Origin: Luteimonas sp. JM171
GTDB taxonomy: Bacteria; Pseudomonadota; Gammaproteobacteria; Xanthomonadales; Xanthomonadaceae
Length of the DNA: 64,000 nt
Direction: 5' to 3'
Assembly (NCBI RefSeq): GCF_001717465.1
Contig: NZ_CP017074.1
Location: 355,846-419,845 of the forward strand
The notes beneath the pieces were generated by a model. That model was not told the origin of the DNA. It did not search any database and saw only the letters and a list, made by a program, of their open reading frames with translations. Positions 22,740 to 35,328 of the stretch are shown here, piece after piece; the first letter of the stretch is position 1, and each line of letters opens with the position of its first letter. The position numbers and the translations under genes are program-made.

Positions 22740-23524
22740 GTCGTTTGCGGATCCGGAATGCGTGTGGGGGATTGGGAACCCGTGGAGGCCAGGCCCTTCC
22801 CGGGCTGCTGCGCGTCGGCCCCTTCTTCCACTTCGCCCCAGACCAGGGCGAAGCCGTTGGTGTAGCGCAGGTCCGCGCGCTGCAGGCGCTCGGTGCGGTA
22901 CTGCAGCAGCTGCGGCAACAGGCGCGCGAACCGCTCCAGGCGGGGCCGTGCCTGGCGGCTGCCAACCACGATGCGGGTGCCGTTGGAGAGCACCAGCGAC
23001 CAGCTGCCGCGGGTATCCAGGTCCACCGCGGACACCTCGTAGCCGGTCGGCGTGAACAGCGCGCGCGACTCGTTGTACAGCGCCACCACCTCCGTCACCC
23101 GGCTGTCCGGGCCGTTGAGCTGCGGCAGGCGCGGCGGCGGCTCGATTCCTGCCGCCGGGAACAGGCGGCCCTGTTCGGACAACAGCCGTTCGCTGCCCCA
23201 GCGCGCGAACGGCCGGTGTTCGACCACACGCACCTCAACCACGTCCGGCCAGCGCTTGCGCACCTCGGCGCTCTCCACCCATGGCAACGCCGCCACGGCG
23301 GCCTGGGCGTCGGCCAGGCGCATGGCGAAGAACCCGTCCCGGGCGTGCGGGAGCACCGCTTCGCGCAGCGCCTGGTCTTCCACATGCACCAGCTCGCCGG
23401 TGACCCGCAAGGTGGTCAGCGGCCAGCGCTCGGCGCCGATCCAGCCCTGAAGCACCGCCACGACCGGCAGCGCGACGACCGCCAGGGCCAGCATCCACAC
23501 CAGGGTGCGCAGCAGGGCGTTCAC
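22736..23524 (-). CDS. ftsQ: Cell division protein FtsQ
   Basis: Bitopic divisome protein of 262 aa: short cytoplasmic tail, one membrane helix (about 8-28), the POTRA domain ([19 protein letters not shown] to [12 protein letters not shown]) and the beta domain. The GTG at 23524 is chosen because it overlaps the ddl stop (GTGA) and leaves a short basic n-region; an upstream ATG would lie inside ddl. It ends in an unconserved Pro/Ser/Thr-rich tail. Confidence 0.93.
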   Translation of the reverse strand: MNALLRTLVWMLALAVVALPVVAVLQGWIGAERWPLTTLRVTGELVHVEDQALREAVLPHARDGFFAMRLADAQAAVAALPWVESAEVRKRWPDVVEVRVVEHRPFARWGSERLLSEQGRLFPAAGIEPPPRLPQLNGPDSRVTEVVALYNESRALFTPTGYEVSAVDLDTRGSWSLVLSNGTRIVVGSRQARPRLERFARLLPQLLQYRTERLQRADLRYTNGFALVWGEVEEGADAQQPGKGLASTGSQSPTRIPDPQTT

Positions 23525-24455
23525 AGCGTCGACTCCAGGATCCGCCAGCACAGCTCCGCGTAATCGATGCCCAGCTGGGCCGCCGCCTTGGGCACCAGCG
23601 AATGGCTGGTCATGCCCGGTGCGGTGTTGATCTCCATCAGCGCGAAGCGCCCGTCAGCGTGGCGCATCACGTCCACCCGGCCCCAGCCGCTGCAGTCGGC
23701 GGCGTGGAACGCGTCCAGCGCCAGTTCCCGCAGCACCACCTCGTCGTTGCCTTCCAGGCCGGGGCACAGGTACTGGGTCTCGTCGGACACGTATTTGGCG
23801 TGGTAGTCGTACCAGTCGCCCGCTGGGACGATGCGGATCGAGGGCAGTGCCAGCTCGCCGATGATGGCGACGGTGTATTCACCGCCGGCCACCAGCTGCT
23901 CGGCCAGCAGCTCGTGCGGGTACCCGCGTGCAAACTCGAGCGCCTCGGCCAGGCCGGCCTCGTCCACCACGCGGAACACGCCCACGCTGGACCCCTCCGC
24001 CGAGGGCTTGATGAACACCGGCAGGCCCAGCTCGCGCACCGCGGCTTCCACGTCGGCGCCGGGCGGCATGCGCACGAAACGGGCCGTGGGCAGTCCTTCG
24101 GCCTGCCAGACCTGCTTGGTGCGGATCTTGTCCATCGTCAGCGCGGACCCGAGCACCCCGGGGCCGGTGAACGGCACGCCCAGGGCCGACAACAGCCCCT
24201 GCAGGACGCCGTTCTCGCCGTCGCCGCCGTGCAGGATGTTGAACACCCGGTCCACGCTGCCCACGCGGATCTCCTCCAGCAGCGCCGGAATGCCGTCCAC
24301 CGCGCGCGCATCGACGCCCCGCGAGCACAGCGCCTCGAGCACGCCATGTCCCGACGCCAGCGACACCTCGCGCTCGCTGGAGGTGCCGCCCAGCAGCACC
24401 GCCACCCGCCCGAAGGCGGCCGGGTCGGTGACGCGCAGCGCGGGCACGGACAGCG

Positions 24456-24459
<4 letters not shown>
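23521..24459 (-). CDS. ddl: D-alanine-D-alanine ligase
   Basis: ATP-grasp ligase of 312 aa that supplies D-Ala-D-Ala for MurF. Motifs: [17 protein letters not shown] near the N-terminus, [31 protein letters not shown], the Y-loop CPGLEG region and the metal-binding [20 protein letters not shown] near the end. It overlaps murC by ATGA and ftsQ by GTGA. Compatible with DdlB, the form found in dcw clusters. Confidence 0.96.
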
Positions 24460-25900
<1,441 letters not shown>

Positions 25901-25904
<4 letters not shown>

Positions 25905-27220
25905 ACCGCGCTCCCCAAGGTAGGTTCAATCCGCTTGCGCGCGCTGCCACGGGCCACGGCGGTGGCGCCGGCGGGCGCCGGCGCGACGGCCGCCGGCAGC
26001 GGGCTCCCGGCGTCTTCTTCAGCCACCGGTGCCGGCGCCTCGCCGCGCAGCCGCGCCACCTGGCGCTCGGCACGGTCGAGTTCGTAGGAAATCCGCAGCA
26101 GCAGGCCGATCGCCATGCAGGTCATGAGCACGCTCGAGCCGCCGGCGGAGATGAGCGGCAGGGTCAGGCCCTTGGTCGGCAGCAGGCCGAGGTTGACGCC
26201 GATCGAGACCAGGCTCTGCAGTCCGATCATCAGGGCGATGCCGAAGGCGCAGTAGCCGGCGAAGTGGCGGCGCATTTCCACGCACTTGAGCCCCACCCAG
26301 AACGCCCGGCCCACCAGCAGCGCATACAGCGCGATCACCAGGCACACCCCAGCGAAGCCGAGCTCCTCGCCGATCACCGCGAGGATGAAGTCGGTGTGCG
26401 CCTCGGGCAGGTACGACAGCTTCTGGATCGACGCGCCCAGGCCCACCCCCCAAAGCTCGCCCCGGCCGATCGCCATCAGCGCGTTGGCGAGCTGGTAGCC
26501 GCTGTTGAAGGGGTCGGCGAACGGGTCCATGAAGGAGGTCAGCCGGCGCATGCGGTACGGCTCGGCGATGGCAACGATCGCCAGCAGCGGCAGCAGCACC
26601 AGCACCGGCGCGGCCATGCGCGGCAGGTGCACCCCGCCCAGCACCAGCATGCCGGCGGTGATCGCCAGCAGCAGGGCGAGCGAGCCGAAGTCCGGCTGCA
26701 GGACCAGCAGCAGCATCAGGCCCAGGGCCACGCCGATCGGCTTGAGCATCGCCGCCCAGGTGGCATTGACCTCGTCGCGGAAGCGCACCAGGTAGCTCGC
26801 CAGCCAGACGATGTACATCAGCTTCACCGCTTCCACCGTCTGGAAATTGGAGACGCCCAGGTTGATCCAGCGCTGGGCGCCGTTCACCGTGTGACCCAGC
26901 CCGGGCACGAACACCGCCAGCAGCAGCACGAAGCATCCCAGCAGCAGCAGGCGATCGAAGCGCTCGATGGTCTTGAGCTCGGTGCGGGCCATCCACAGGC
27001 ACAGCCCCACGCCCACGCCGAGGAACACCACGTGCCTGACCAGGAAGTGGAACGGTCCGACCTCCAGGTCCTCGGCCACGGCAATCGAACTCGAGCCCAC
27101 CATCACCACGCCCAGCGCGGCCAGGGCCACGGCGGCGCCGATCAGCCACGGGTCGTAGCGCCCGTGGATGTCATCGATGCGGGTAGCCTGGCGCGGCGTT
27201 GGCACGTCGAAGCGGTCCAT
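25901..27220 (-). CDS. ftsW: Peptidoglycan polymerase FtsW (SEDS family)
   Basis: 439-aa multi-pass membrane glycosyltransferase that polymerises lipid II at the septum with FtsI. About ten membrane segments; SEDS features include [14 protein letters not shown], the catalytic-region [10 protein letters not shown], and [21 protein letters not shown]. The start at 27220 overlaps the mraY stop as TGATG, so no murD fits in between. It has an Ala/Pro-rich C-terminal tail of about 50 residues. Confidence 0.96.
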
Positions 27221-28305
27221 CAGCGCACCTTCAGCGTGGCCAGCCCGACCAGCACCAAGATCACGGAGATGATCCAGAAGCGCACGATCACGCGGGGCTC
27301 GGGCCAGCCCTTGAGTTCGAAGTGGTGGTGGATGGGCGCCATCCGGAACACGCGCTTGCCGGTGAGCTTGAACGACGCCACCTGGATCATCACCGAGAGC
27401 GTCTCGATGACGAAGATGCCGCCCATGATCACCAGCACCAGCTCCTGGCGCACGATGACGGCGATGGTGCCGAGCACCGCGCCCAGCGCCAGCGCCCCGA
27501 TGTCGCCCATGAAGACCATGGCCGGGTAGGTGTTGAACCACAGGAATCCCAGCCCGGCCCCGGCGATCGCCGCGCAGATGATCACCAGCTCGCCGGCGCC
27601 GGGGATGTGCGGGATCTGCAGGTAGTCGGAGAACACGGCATGGCCGGAGGCATACGCGAACACGCCCAGGCCGCAGGCCACCAGCACCGTGGGCATGATG
27701 GCCAGGCCGTCCAGGCCGTCGGTGAGGTTGACCGCGTTGGAGAAGCCGACGATCCAGAAGTAGGCGATCAGCACGAAGGTGACGCCGGCCATGGGCAGCG
27801 CGACCGCCTTGAACAGCGGGATGTAGAACGTCGTTGCCGCCGGGACGTCGGCGGTGAGGAACAGGAACAGTCCCGCGGCCAGCCCGAACACCGACTGCAG
27901 CAGGTACTTCCAGCGCGACTTGAGGCCGTTCGGGTCGCGGTGGACGATCTTGATCCAGTCGTCGTACCAGCCGATGGCGCCAAAGGCCACCATCACCGCC
28001 AGCACCACCCACACGTACTTGTTGCGCAGGTCGCCCCACAGCAGCACTGACGCCAGCACGCTGATCAGGATCAGCGCCCCGCCCATGGTCGGCGTGCCGG
28101 CCTTGGAGAAGTGGGTCTTGGGGCCGTCGTCGCGGATCGGCTGGCCGCCCTTGTATTGCGCCAGGCGCCGGATCACCGCCGGCCCCCACCACAGCGACAG
28201 CGCCAGCGCGGTCAGGGCCGCCAGGATCCCGCGGAAGGTGAGGTAGTTGAACAGGCCGAAGAAGTCCTCCAGCCCCTGCAACCAGCGGGCGAGTTCAAGC
28301 AGCAT
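27220..28305 (-). CDS. mraY: Phospho-MurNAc-pentapeptide translocase MraY
   Basis: Membrane enzyme that makes lipid I, 361 aa with about ten membrane segments. Family signatures: [26 protein letters not shown] (aspartates for Mg2+), [19 protein letters not shown] and [14 protein letters not shown]. It overlaps murF by 11 bases and ftsW by one base. Confidence 0.97.
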   Translation of the reverse strand: MLLELARWLQGLEDFFGLFNYLTFRGILAALTALALSLWWGPAVIRRLAQYKGGQPIRDDGPKTHFSKAGTPTMGGALILISVLASVLLWGDLRNKYVWVVLAVMVAFGAIGWYDDWIKIVHRDPNGLKSRWKYLLQSVFGLAAGLFLFLTADVPAATTFYIPLFKAVALPMAGVTFVLIAYFWIVGFSNAVNLTDGLDGLAIMPTVLVACGLGVFAYASGHAVFSDYLQIPHIPGAGELVIICAAIAGAGLGFLWFNTYPAMVFMGDIGALALGAVLGTIAVIVRQELVLVIMGGIFVIETLSVMIQVASFKLTGKRVFRMAPIHHHFELKGWPEPRVIVRFWIISVILVLVGLATLKVR

Positions 28306-29692
28306 GGGTGGGATCTCCTCCGTTGTCCTGCAGCAGCGCGGAGACGATCCGCTCCATCGCGCTGGAGCGCGAACCCTTCACCAGCACCCGGGCCTGCGGA
28401 TGCAAGCCGGCGCGCAGGGCGGTGGCCAGCGCCTCATGGGTATCGAAATGCGCGCCGCCCTCGCCGAACGCGTCCACGGCGGCCCGGCCCAATGCGCCCA
28501 GGGCGAACAGCTTCTCGATCCCGGCCTCCCTCGCCCGCCTGCCGACCCCGGCGTGCAGGGCCTGCGCGTCTTCGCCCAGCTCGCCCATCTCGCCGAGCAC
28601 CAGCCAGCGCTCGCCGCCGGTGGCGGCCAGGGTTTCGATGGCTGCGGCGAGCGACCCGGGGTTGGCGTTGTAGCTGTCGTCGATGAGCAGCGCGCCCGAC
28701 GCCAGCCGGTGGCGGACCAGCCGACCCGCGACGGGCTCGGCGCGCGCCAGCCCGGCGGCGATCACCTCGGGCGCTACTTCGGCCATGCCGATCGCCATCG
28801 ACGCGGCCGCCAGCGCATTGGCGACGTTGTGGCGCCCGGCCAGCGGCAGCTCCACGGCGGCCTCGCCGCGCGACGTCACCAGCACGAAGCGCGACCCGGC
28901 CTCGCCCACCTGCACCTGGCGGGCCGTCACGTCGGCGCTCGCCTCGAGCCCGAACCGGATCACCCGCCGGCCATGGGCGCGGTTGGCGAAATACTGGGAA
29001 AACGCATCATCGGCGTTGATCACCGCCACGCCGTCGGCGGGCAGCGCGTCGTAGATCGCACCCTTGGTGTCGGCGACCCCCAGCAGGCTGCCCATCCGTT
29101 CCAGGTGCGCCGGCGCCACGTTGTTCACCACCGCCACGTCCGGTCGCGCCACCGCGGTCAGCCAGGCAATGTCGCCGGGCTTGCCAGCGCCCATTTCGTA
29201 GATGGCGAAACGGGCCTCCTCGGGACACTGGATCACCGCGAGCGGCAGCCCGATTTCGTTGTTGAAGTTGCCGGGGTTGGCATGGCTGGGCCCAATCTGC
29301 CGCAGAATCGACAGCAGCATCTGCTTGACCCCGGTCTTGCCGTTGCTGCCGGTGATCGCCGCCACCCGCGCCGGGCGCCCATGCTGCATGGCCGCCGCGA
29401 TGGCGGCCAACGCGTGGCCGGTGTCCGCCACCACCACCTGCGGGATCCGCACCGGCGCCGGCCGGGACACCAGAGCCGCGCGCGCGCCGGCTTCGGCCGC
29501 CGCCTGCACATGGTCGTTGCCGTCGAAGCGCTCGCCCGCCAGGGCAACGAACAGCGCCGCGCGCCCGTCGCCGGCGTCAAAGGTGCGCGTATCGGTGAAC
29601 AGGGACTCGATCAGGACATCGCCCGCGCCATCGGCCTCATGCAGGCGGCCGTTGGTCCACTGGGCGATGCGCGAGAGCGGCAGCGGGTTCAT
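28295..29692 (-). CDS. murF: UDP-MurNAc-tripeptide D-alanyl-D-alanine ligase
   Basis: Adds D-Ala-D-Ala to UDP-MurNAc-tripeptide. 465 aa with the three Mur ligase domains: N-terminal, the ATP loop [12 protein letters not shown] (113-124), [10 protein letters not shown], and the C-terminal domain with [13 protein letters not shown] and LGEMGELG. The start ATG overlaps the murE stop (ATGA). It ends 11 bases inside mraY. Confidence 0.96.
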   Translation of the reverse strand: MNPLPLSRIAQWTNGRLHEADGAGDVLIESLFTDTRTFDAGDGRAALFVALAGERFDGNDHVQAAAEAGARAALVSRPAPVRIPQVVVADTGHALAAIAAAMQHGRPARVAAITGSNGKTGVKQMLLSILRQIGPSHANPGNFNNEIGLPLAVIQCPEEARFAIYEMGAGKPGDIAWLTAVARPDVAVVNNVAPAHLERMGSLLGVADTKGAIYDALPADGVAVINADDAFSQYFANRAHGRRVIRFGLEASADVTARQVQVGEAGSRFVLVTSRGEAAVELPLAGRHNVANALAAASMAIGMAEVAPEVIAAGLARAEPVAGRLVRHRLASGALLIDDSYNANPGSLAAAIETLAATGGERWLVLGEMGELGEDAQALHAGVGRRAREAGIEKLFALGALGRAAVDAFGEGGAHFDTHEALATALRAGLHPQARVLVKGSRSSAMERIVSALLQDNGGDPTHAA

Positions 29693-31158
29693 TCCCTTTC
29701 CTCCAGCGCTGCACGCGCCTGTTCGGCGTCGTCGAACGGATGCCGGGTGCCGTTGATTTCCTGGTAGGGCTCGTGGCCCTTGCCGGCCACCAGCACGATG
29801 TCCCCCGGCCCCGCCTCGCCCACGGCGCGGCGGATCGCGGCGCGCCGGTCGCGCTCGACCCTCACCCGCGAGCGATCGGGGAACCCCGCGAGGATGTCGG
29901 CCACGATCGCATCGCCGTCTTCGCGCCGGGGGTTGTCGTCGGTGACGATGACCGCGTCGGCCAGGCGGCCGGCCACTTCCGCCATCTGCGGCCGCTTGCC
30001 GCGATCGCGCTCGCCGCCGCAGCCGAACACGCACACGATGCGCCTACGCGCATGCTCGCGCAGGCTCGACAGGGCCTGCTCCAGCGCGTCGGGGGTGTGG
30101 GCGTAATCAATCACCACCATCGGCGCGCCCGCGCCGCCCAGGCGGTTCATCCGCCCTGCTACCGGCTGCAGCTGGCCCAGCACCTGTGCAATTTCATCGG
30201 CGCCAGCGCCCAGCGCGTGGAGGACGCCGGCCACGGCCAGCAGGTTGTCGACGTTGAACCGGCCGAGCAGTCCGGTCCGCACGGCGTGCGCTTCGTCGTT
30301 GATCCGGAGGCGGAATGCCAGCCCTTCGGCGTCCAACACGACCCCTTCGGCGCGCACGCGCGCTTCGGGCCGCCCCCGGGCGCTGGTGCCCACGGCCTGC
30401 AGCGCCGGGTCCAGCGCGGCATGCAGGCTGCGCCCGAAGTCGTCGTCGAGGTTCACCACCGCCGCGCGCAGACCAGGGGCCTGGAACAGGCGGGCCTTGG
30501 CCGCCCCGTAGGCATCCATGTCACCGTGGTAGTCGAGGTGGTCGCGGGTGAGGTTGGTGAACACGCCCACCGCAAACCGCACCGCGTCCACGCGGCCCTG
30601 GTCGAGCGCGTGCGAGCTCACTTCCATCGCCACCGCCTGCGCGCCTTCATCGCGCAGCTGCGCCAGCAGCCCGTGCATGCGCGAGACCTGCGGCGTGGTG
30701 AACCCGGTGGGCTCGACCTGGCCGTGCAGGCCCGCGCCCAGGGTGCCGATGCTGCCCGCGCGCAGCCCGCGCAGGCTCCACGCCTGGGCGAGCATCTGCA
30801 CGGTGGACGTCTTGCCGTTGGTACCGGTCACGCCGACCACCGTCATGGCCGCCGACGGGCTGGCATGCAGGCGATCGGCCATGGCGCCGATGCGCGCGCG
30901 CAGGGCCGGCACCGCGATGGCCTCCGGGGGGACCTGCACGCCGTGGGGCGCCGGCGGCTCGTACACGATCGCCGCCGCGCCCGCCGCCCGCGCCTGGTCC
31001 ACGAAGCGCAGGCCGTGGGTGCCGAAGCCGGGAATGGCAAGGAACGCGTCGCCCGCGGCGACCTCGCGGCTGTCCTGCGACATGCCGGTCACCCGCAGCC
31101 CCGCCGGGACCCCGGCCACATCAGGCAGCAGCTCCGAAAGCGGCAGGCCGGCACTCAT
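29689..31158 (-). CDS. murE: UDP-MurNAc-dipeptide:meso-diaminopimelate ligase
   Basis: 489-aa Mur ligase that adds the third residue of the stem peptide. ATP loop [12 protein letters not shown] (110-121). The DNPR motif in [13 protein letters not shown] selects meso-diaminopimelate rather than lysine. [13 protein letters not shown] and [13 protein letters not shown] are also present. The start overlaps ftsI (ATGA) and the stop overlaps murF. Confidence 0.96.
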   Translation of the reverse strand: MSAGLPLSELLPDVAGVPAGLRVTGMSQDSREVAAGDAFLAIPGFGTHGLRFVDQARAAGAAAIVYEPPAPHGVQVPPEAIAVPALRARIGAMADRLHASPSAAMTVVGVTGTNGKTSTVQMLAQAWSLRGLRAGSIGTLGAGLHGQVEPTGFTTPQVSRMHGLLAQLRDEGAQAVAMEVSSHALDQGRVDAVRFAVGVFTNLTRDHLDYHGDMDAYGAAKARLFQAPGLRAAVVNLDDDFGRSLHAALDPALQAVGTSARGRPEARVRAEGVVLDAEGLAFRLRINDEAHAVRTGLLGRFNVDNLLAVAGVLHALGAGADEIAQVLGQLQPVAGRMNRLGGAGAPMVVIDYAHTPDALEQALSSLREHARRRIVCVFGCGGERDRGKRPQMAEVAGRLADAVIVTDDNPRREDGDAIVADILAGFPDRSRVRVERDRRAAIRRAVGEAGPGDIVLVAGKGHEPYQEINGTRHPFDDAEQARAALEERE

Positions 31159-32927
31159 CGCCCGCCTCCGGCCGCGGTGCGGCGCTTTGCGTCGGCCTCG
31201 GCCTGCGCCGCCAGCCAGGTCTCGATGTCGTCCGGCGGCACGTCCATCAGGCGCAGCGCCCCTTCCATCACGCTCTGGAACATGGGCGCGGCCACCAGGC
31301 CGCCGTAGTAGCCGCGCGCCGGATCCGGATCATCGATGACGATCGCCATCGAGAAGCGCGGGTTCTCCACCGGCACGACGCCGGCGAAGAACGACACGTA
31401 GCGGCGCGAATAGCCGCCGCCGCTGGCCTTGCGCGAAGTGCCGGTCTTGCCGGCCACGTGATAGCCCAGCACACGCGCACGGGTGGCGGTGCCGCCGGGT
31501 TCGGTCACGGTCTGCATCATCCGCAGCACCGTCCCGGCAACCTGCGGATCCACCGCCTGGCGCGACTCGCCGTGCTGGCCCTTGACGAAGGTCGGCTGCA
31601 CCAGCGTGCCGCCATTGGCGATCGCGGCATAGGCGGATGCGATCTGCAGCGGCGTGGCCGACAGGCCGTAGCCATAGGAAATCGTCTGCTTGCTGGTACC
31701 GCTCCACTGCGACGGGTCGGGGAACAGGCCCGAGGCCTCGCCGGGGAAGCCGCTGCGGGTGCTCTGGCCCATTCCAAAGGCGCGCAGCACGTCGTAGAGC
31801 TGGCGATCGTCGAGCATCGCTGCGAGCTTGGCGGTGCCCACGTTGGAGCTCTTGGTGATCACCCCGGTGACATCCAGCAGCCCGTAGTTGCGCACGTCGC
31901 TGGTGCGGTAGCGGCCGTTGGGCATCCAGCCCGGGCTGGTATCCACCGGCGTGGTGGGCGTCACCACGCCCGCCTGCAGCGCGGCGGCCACCGTCAATGG
32001 CTTGATGGTGGAACCGGGCTCGATGAGATCGGTCACCGCACGGTTGCGGCGGGCGTCGCGGTCATCGCCCGACACCACGTGCGGGTTGTAGGTGGGCAGG
32101 TTGGCCATGGCGATCACCTCGCCGGTGGCCACGTCCAGGATCACCGCCGAGCCCGCGCTGGCGCCGGTGCGCACCAGGGTATTGCGCAGTTCGCGGTGGG
32201 CCAGGAACTGGATACGCCGGTCGATACTCAGCACCAGGTCGCGCCCCGGTTCGGCCGGGCGCACCAGGTCCACGTTCTCGACGATGCGCCCGCGCCGGTC
32301 GCGGATCACCTTCTGCACGCCGGGCCGCCCGCGCAGCCAGTCGTCGAACGCCAGTTCGATGCCTTCCTGGCCGCGGTCGTCGATATTGGTGAATCCCAGC
32401 ACGTGGGCGATCGCCTCGCCCTGCGGGTAGAAGCGGCGATACTCACGCTGGCTGAAAACGCCCGGCACCCCCAGGTCCAGCACTTCCTGGGCCGCGGCCG
32501 GATGGACCCGGCGCTGCCCCGGCAGGTACATGAACTCCTTGTCGGCGCGCTGGGCCACCCGGCGCGCGAGCTCATCGGGGTCCACCTCGATCGCGGCGGC
32601 CAGTTCGACGATCCGGTCCGGGTGCTTCACCAGTTCCTGCGGATTGGCCCACAGCGATGCCACGGGCGTGGAAATCGCCAGCGGCTCGCCGTTGCGGTCG
32701 GTGATCATCCCGCGCGATGTCGCAATCGGGAGCTCGCGCAGGAACCGCGAATCCGCCTTCTGCTGGTAGAACGCGTTGTCGATCAGCTGCAGGTCCACCG
32801 CCCTGCCCACCAGCACCACCCCGCACAGCCCCAGGCCCCCGGCGACCAGCGCCAGGCGCGCGCGCAGGTTGAACCGGGCGCGCGGACGCCGGCGCTGCGG
32901 TCGGTTGCTGGAAGCGCGGCCGATCAC
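31155..32927 (-). CDS. ftsI: Septal peptidoglycan transpeptidase FtsI (PBP3)
   Basis: 590-aa class B penicillin-binding protein, partner of FtsW. Short basic cytoplasmic tail, one membrane helix (about 25-46), pedestal domain, then the transpeptidase with SxxK S306-T-I-K309, SxN S360-S-N362 and KTGT 494-497. The start is GTG and overlaps the ftsL stop (GTGA). The active site is complete. Confidence 0.96.
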   Translation of the reverse strand: MIGRASSNRPQRRRPRARFNLRARLALVAGGLGLCGVVLVGRAVDLQLIDNAFYQQKADSRFLRELPIATSRGMITDRNGEPLAISTPVASLWANPQELVKHPDRIVELAAAIEVDPDELARRVAQRADKEFMYLPGQRRVHPAAAQEVLDLGVPGVFSQREYRRFYPQGEAIAHVLGFTNIDDRGQEGIELAFDDWLRGRPGVQKVIRDRRGRIVENVDLVRPAEPGRDLVLSIDRRIQFLAHRELRNTLVRTGASAGSAVILDVATGEVIAMANLPTYNPHVVSGDDRDARRNRAVTDLIEPGSTIKPLTVAAALQAGVVTPTTPVDTSPGWMPNGRYRTSDVRNYGLLDVTGVITKSSNVGTAKLAAMLDDRQLYDVLRAFGMGQSTRSGFPGEASGLFPDPSQWSGTSKQTISYGYGLSATPLQIASAYAAIANGGTLVQPTFVKGQHGESRQAVDPQVAGTVLRMMQTVTEPGGTATRARVLGYHVAGKTGTSRKASGGGYSRRYVSFFAGVVPVENPRFSMAIVIDDPDPARGYYGGLVAAPMFQSVMEGALRLMDVPPDDIETWLAAQAEADAKRRTAAGGGR

Positions 32928-33190
32928 GGGCTCACCACCACGATCTCGGCCGCCTCCGGGAATTTCATCCCCAGCCGCTCCCTGGCCACCTGGTCGATCC
33001 GGTTGCTCTCGGCCCAGGTCGCCTGCTCCAGCTGCAGGCGGCCGAATTCGATGTTCAGCTCGTCACGCTCGTGCTCGAGCCGGGTCAGCTCCACGAACAG
33101 CTGGCGATGCTGGTGGCGCGCGTGCACCACCCCGATCGCGGTGACGATGTTGGCGGCCAGCAGCACGGCGATGGCGATGCGCAGGGTCAT
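32924..33190 (-). CDS. ftsL: Cell division protein FtsL
   Basis: Small bitopic divisome protein, 88 aa. One membrane helix at about 4-20, followed by a leucine-rich coiled coil ([19 protein letters not shown]) that pairs with FtsB, and the conserved [15 protein letters not shown] end. It belongs by length and position between rsmH and ftsI; sequence identity in this family is low. Both ends overlap the neighbours. Confidence 0.92.
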   Translation of the reverse strand: MTLRIAIAVLLAANIVTAIGVVHARHQHRQLFVELTRLEHERDELNIEFGRLQLEQATWAESNRIDQVARERLGMKFPEAAEIVVVSP

Positions 33191-34155
33191 GCGTGCGCCT
33201 CCGCGGGGAGCTTCTCGGCCACGCGCAGCACCGCGCTGCGGGCGCGCGGATTGGCGGCGGTTTCATCGGCCTGCGCCTTGATCGCCCCGCCGATCGCGCG
33301 CAGCGTCGGAACGAAACCGCCGGTGTCAGGCAGCCGCCGGTCGGCCGGCGGCGGCTTGGCGTGGCGCGCGATGAAGCGCTTGACGATGCGGTCTTCCAGC
33401 GAGTGGAAGCTGATCACCGCCAGCCGTCCGCCCGGGTGCAACCGCCCGTGCGCGGCGTCCAGGCCGTCCTCCAGGTCCGCCAGCTCGCGGTTGACGTGGA
33501 TGCGGATGGCCTGGAACGAACGCGTCGCGGGATGGATCTCCGGTTTGCCCGGCGCCCGCCGCGGGCGCGGCACCACCGATGCAATCAGCTCGGCAAGCTC
33601 GCCCGTGCGCTGCAGCGGCGCCTGGGCGCGGCGGGCCACGATCGCGCGCGCAATGCGCCGGCTCATCCGCTCCTCGCCATAGGTCCACAGCACGTCGGCG
33701 ATCTCCGCCTCGTCGGCGCGCGCCAGCCACTGGGCCGCGCTTTCGCCCGAGTCGGGATCCATGCGCATGTCGAGCGGGCCGTCCTTGCCGAAGCTGAAGC
33801 CGCGCTCGGCCACGTCCAGCTGCGGCGATGACACGCCAAGGTCGAACAGCACCCCGTCCAGCCCCGCAGCGGTCTCCTCCCACTGCGCGAGCGCAGCGAA
33901 GCTGCCACGGCGGATCGCCACGCGCGGGTCCGCCCCGAACTCGCGTCCGGCGAATGCGACCGCTTCGGGGTCCTTGTCCATGAGCAGCAGCCGTCCTCCG
34001 GGTCCCAGGCGTTCGAGCACGCCGCGCGCATGGCCGCCGCGCCCGAACGTGCCATCCAGGTAGGTTCCGTCCCCGACCACCCGCAAGCCCTCCATGACCT
34101 GCCCGAACATCACCGGAAGGTGGCCGGACCGGGCGTCCGCGCCACCGTCCGTCAC
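33187..34155 (-). CDS. rsmH: 16S rRNA (cytosine-1402-N4)-methyltransferase RsmH
   Basis: 322-aa SAM-dependent methyltransferase (old name MraW). Motifs: [32 protein letters not shown] for [27 protein letters not shown] and [14 protein letters not shown]. The start is GTG at 34155 and overlaps the mraZ stop (GTGA). Second gene of the dcw cluster. Confidence 0.96.
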   Translation of the reverse strand: MTDGGADARSGHLPVMFGQVMEGLRVVGDGTYLDGTFGRGGHARGVLERLGPGGRLLLMDKDPEAVAFAGREFGADPRVAIRRGSFAALAQWEETAAGLDGVLFDLGVSSPQLDVAERGFSFGKDGPLDMRMDPDSGESAAQWLARADEAEIADVLWTYGEERMSRRIARAIVARRAQAPLQRTGELAELIASVVPRPRRAPGKPEIHPATRSFQAIRIHVNRELADLEDGLDAAHGRLHPGGRLAVISFHSLEDRIVKRFIARHAKPPPADRRLPDTGGFVPTLRAIGGAIKAQADETAANPRARSAVLRVAEKLPAEAHA

Positions 34156-34598
34156 AGCTGCAGGCCCTCCAGGTCATCGCCGGCCATGTCCTCGTCTCCA
34201 AGGGTCTGCCGGATCTGCTCCTGGTGGGCCTGCTCGCTCCACAGCTCGAACTTGTCGCCCATCCCCACCAGCACCGCCTTGCGCTCGATGCCAACCGTGT
34301 TGCGCTGGCTGCCGGGGATGGAGATGCGCGCGCTGCCGTCGGGTTCCACCACCGCGGCGGCACCCACCAGCTTCAGCTGCAGGGTGCGGTTGCGCTGCCT
34401 GGTGCGCGGCAGGGCGTTGACCTGGTCACGCACGCCCTCCCACACCGAGTACGGATACAGGTACAGGCTGCCCGCATCGAACGGGTTGTACGTGATCACC
34501 AGACGATTCCCGGCGCGGGACACGTCCTCGCGCAGGCCGGTCGGGATCACCATCCGGCCCTTGTCGTCGATTGTGATGGCGTACTCGCCCTGGAACAC
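34152..34598 (-). CDS. mraZ: Transcriptional regulator MraZ
   Basis: SpoVT/AbrB-like double-barrel DNA-binding protein that represses its own dcw cluster. The GTG at 34598 is preferred: the product (148 aa) then starts [20 protein letters not shown], in register with E. coli MraZ (152 aa, MFRG...), and AGGA lies 6 bases upstream. An ATG at 34643 would add 15 unconserved residues. The second repeat ([10 protein letters not shown]...[11 protein letters not shown]) is intact. Confidence 0.9.
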   Translation of the reverse strand: MFQGEYAITIDDKGRMVIPTGLREDVSRAGNRLVITYNPFDAGSLYLYPYSVWEGVRDQVNALPRTRQRNRTLQLKLVGAAAVVEPDGSARISIPGSQRNTVGIERKAVLVGMGDKFELWSEQAHQEQIRQTLGDEDMAGDDLEGLQL

Positions 34599-34647
34599 GT
34601 CGGTCCTGCCCGTATACCCGTCTGTGGCGGGCTTCAATGACATGGGA

Positions 34648-34672
34648 TTCCACGAAATTCCCGCTCACCCCA
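34648..34672 (-). promoter_or_regulatory. Candidate MraZ operator (three pentamers at 10-base pitch)
   Basis: On the minus strand TGGGG (34672-34668), GGGAA (34662-34658) and TGGAA (34652-34648) start exactly 10 bases apart, matching the TGGGN-N5 arrangement of MraZ boxes; the middle unit is poor. It lies just after the predicted transcription start. Confidence 0.4.
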
Positions 34673-34681
34673 CGCAGCGCC

Positions 34682-34710
34682 ACCTTATGACCCGTGTATG
34701 GGGTTGTCAA
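34682..34710 (-). promoter_or_regulatory. Candidate promoter of the dcw cluster
   Basis: A perfect -35 TTGACA (34710-34705), a 17-base spacer and a weak -10 TAAGGT (34687-34682) on the minus strand, upstream of mraZ. It would start the mRNA near 34675. Confidence 0.5.
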
Positions 34711-34747
34711 CAACTGTTCACCGCCAAATTCGCCAAGCAGCTCAATG

Positions 34748-34772
34748 ACTTGCGCAATACTTGAGAGACTTG
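34748..34772 (+). repeat. Three spaced ACTTG repeats upstream of mraZ
   Basis: ACTTG occurs at 34748, 34759 and 34768 (spacings 11 and 9, about one helical turn). The last two overlap an inverted repeat CTTGA...TCAAG (34760-34778). Together they could form a regulator site upstream of the -35. Confidence 0.35.
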
Positions 34773-34780
34773 TTCAAGCT

Positions 34781-34789
34781 TTATCCACA
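34781..34789 (+). promoter_or_regulatory. Perfect DnaA box
   Basis: TTATCCACA, the strict DnaA 9-mer, lies about 70 bases upstream of the mraZ -35. It is single; no cluster of boxes or AT-rich unwinding element indicates an origin here. Confidence 0.5.
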
Positions 34790-34802
34790 AGCTGCTGTTT
34801 CA

Positions 34803-34817
34803 TCTCAAATTTTGAGA
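34803..34817. repeat. 15-base palindrome between rnpB and mraZ
   Basis: TCTCAAATTTTGAGA is a perfect palindrome with 7-base halves around one central T, in an otherwise AT-rich patch. It could be an operator or contribute to rnpB 3' termination. Confidence 0.35.
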
Positions 34818-34906
34818 CGCAGGCCAAAAAATCGGATGTTTAGGCCCCGTGAAGGCCCGGCGTGAAGGACGCGTGAGAATGCGCGGAGGTTGCGCGGGGA
34901 AAAAGT

Positions 34907-35260
34907 GGCGGAGCCGGCCTGTAAGCCGGGTTCTGTCGTGGGCAACCATTCCTCTGGGCGCATCGTCACCGATACGCTCAAGCAACCTACCCGGACCCGA
35001 CGCGGGCAACGTCATGGGGTCCCTATTCGGTCTTGCTCCCGGTGGGGTTTGCCGTGCCGGCCTGTTACCAGGCTCGCGGTGCGCCCTTACCGCACCATTT
35101 CACCCTTGCCACGCATCCCGCAGGACCGTTCGGCGGTATCTTTCTGTTGCACTTTCCGTCGGCTCGCGCCGCCCAGGCGTTACCTGGCACCGTGCCCTGT
35201 GGAGCCCGGACTTTCCTCGGCATCCCGGAGGGATGTCGCGGTTGCCCGGCCGACTCCGCC
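34907..35260 (-). ncRNA. rnpB: RNase P RNA (class A)
   Basis: Catalytic RNA that trims the 5' ends of tRNA precursors. On the minus strand the conserved core is evident: GAGGAAAGTCCGGGCTCC and CAGGTAACGCCTGGG near the 5' side, ACAGAAAGATACCGCCGA, GGGTGAAATGGTGCGGTAAG, GCACCGCG, CCGGAGCAAGACCGAATAGGG-like bases, and CCACGACAGAACCCGGCTTA at the 3' side. The ends are set by helix P1: the 13 bases at 35260-35248 pair with those at 34919-34907 with one G-U. A T5 run (34904-34900) follows the 3' end. Length about 354 nt. Confidence 0.95.
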
Positions 35261-35267
35261 AGCGGGC

Positions 35268-35273
35268 ATTATC
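35268..35273 (-). promoter_or_regulatory. -10 element of rnpB
   Basis: GATAAT on the minus strand, exactly 7 bases before the 5' end fixed by helix P1. This gives an internal measure of the -10 to start distance in this genome. No clear -35. Confidence 0.65.
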
Positions 35274-35328
35274 CCACGCCCGGAAGCCTGCGCGGGTGGT
35301 TGGCGCCCCCGGGCAGTGAGGCGGCGCG

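Noticed and set aside
20238..22865. Long plus-strand frame over ftsZ and ftsA
   Set aside because: Antisense shadow of two certain genes, with low-complexity composition.
34781..34789. Replication origin at the DnaA box
   Set aside because: Only one box is present; there is no box cluster, AT-rich unwinding region, dnaA or dnaN nearby.
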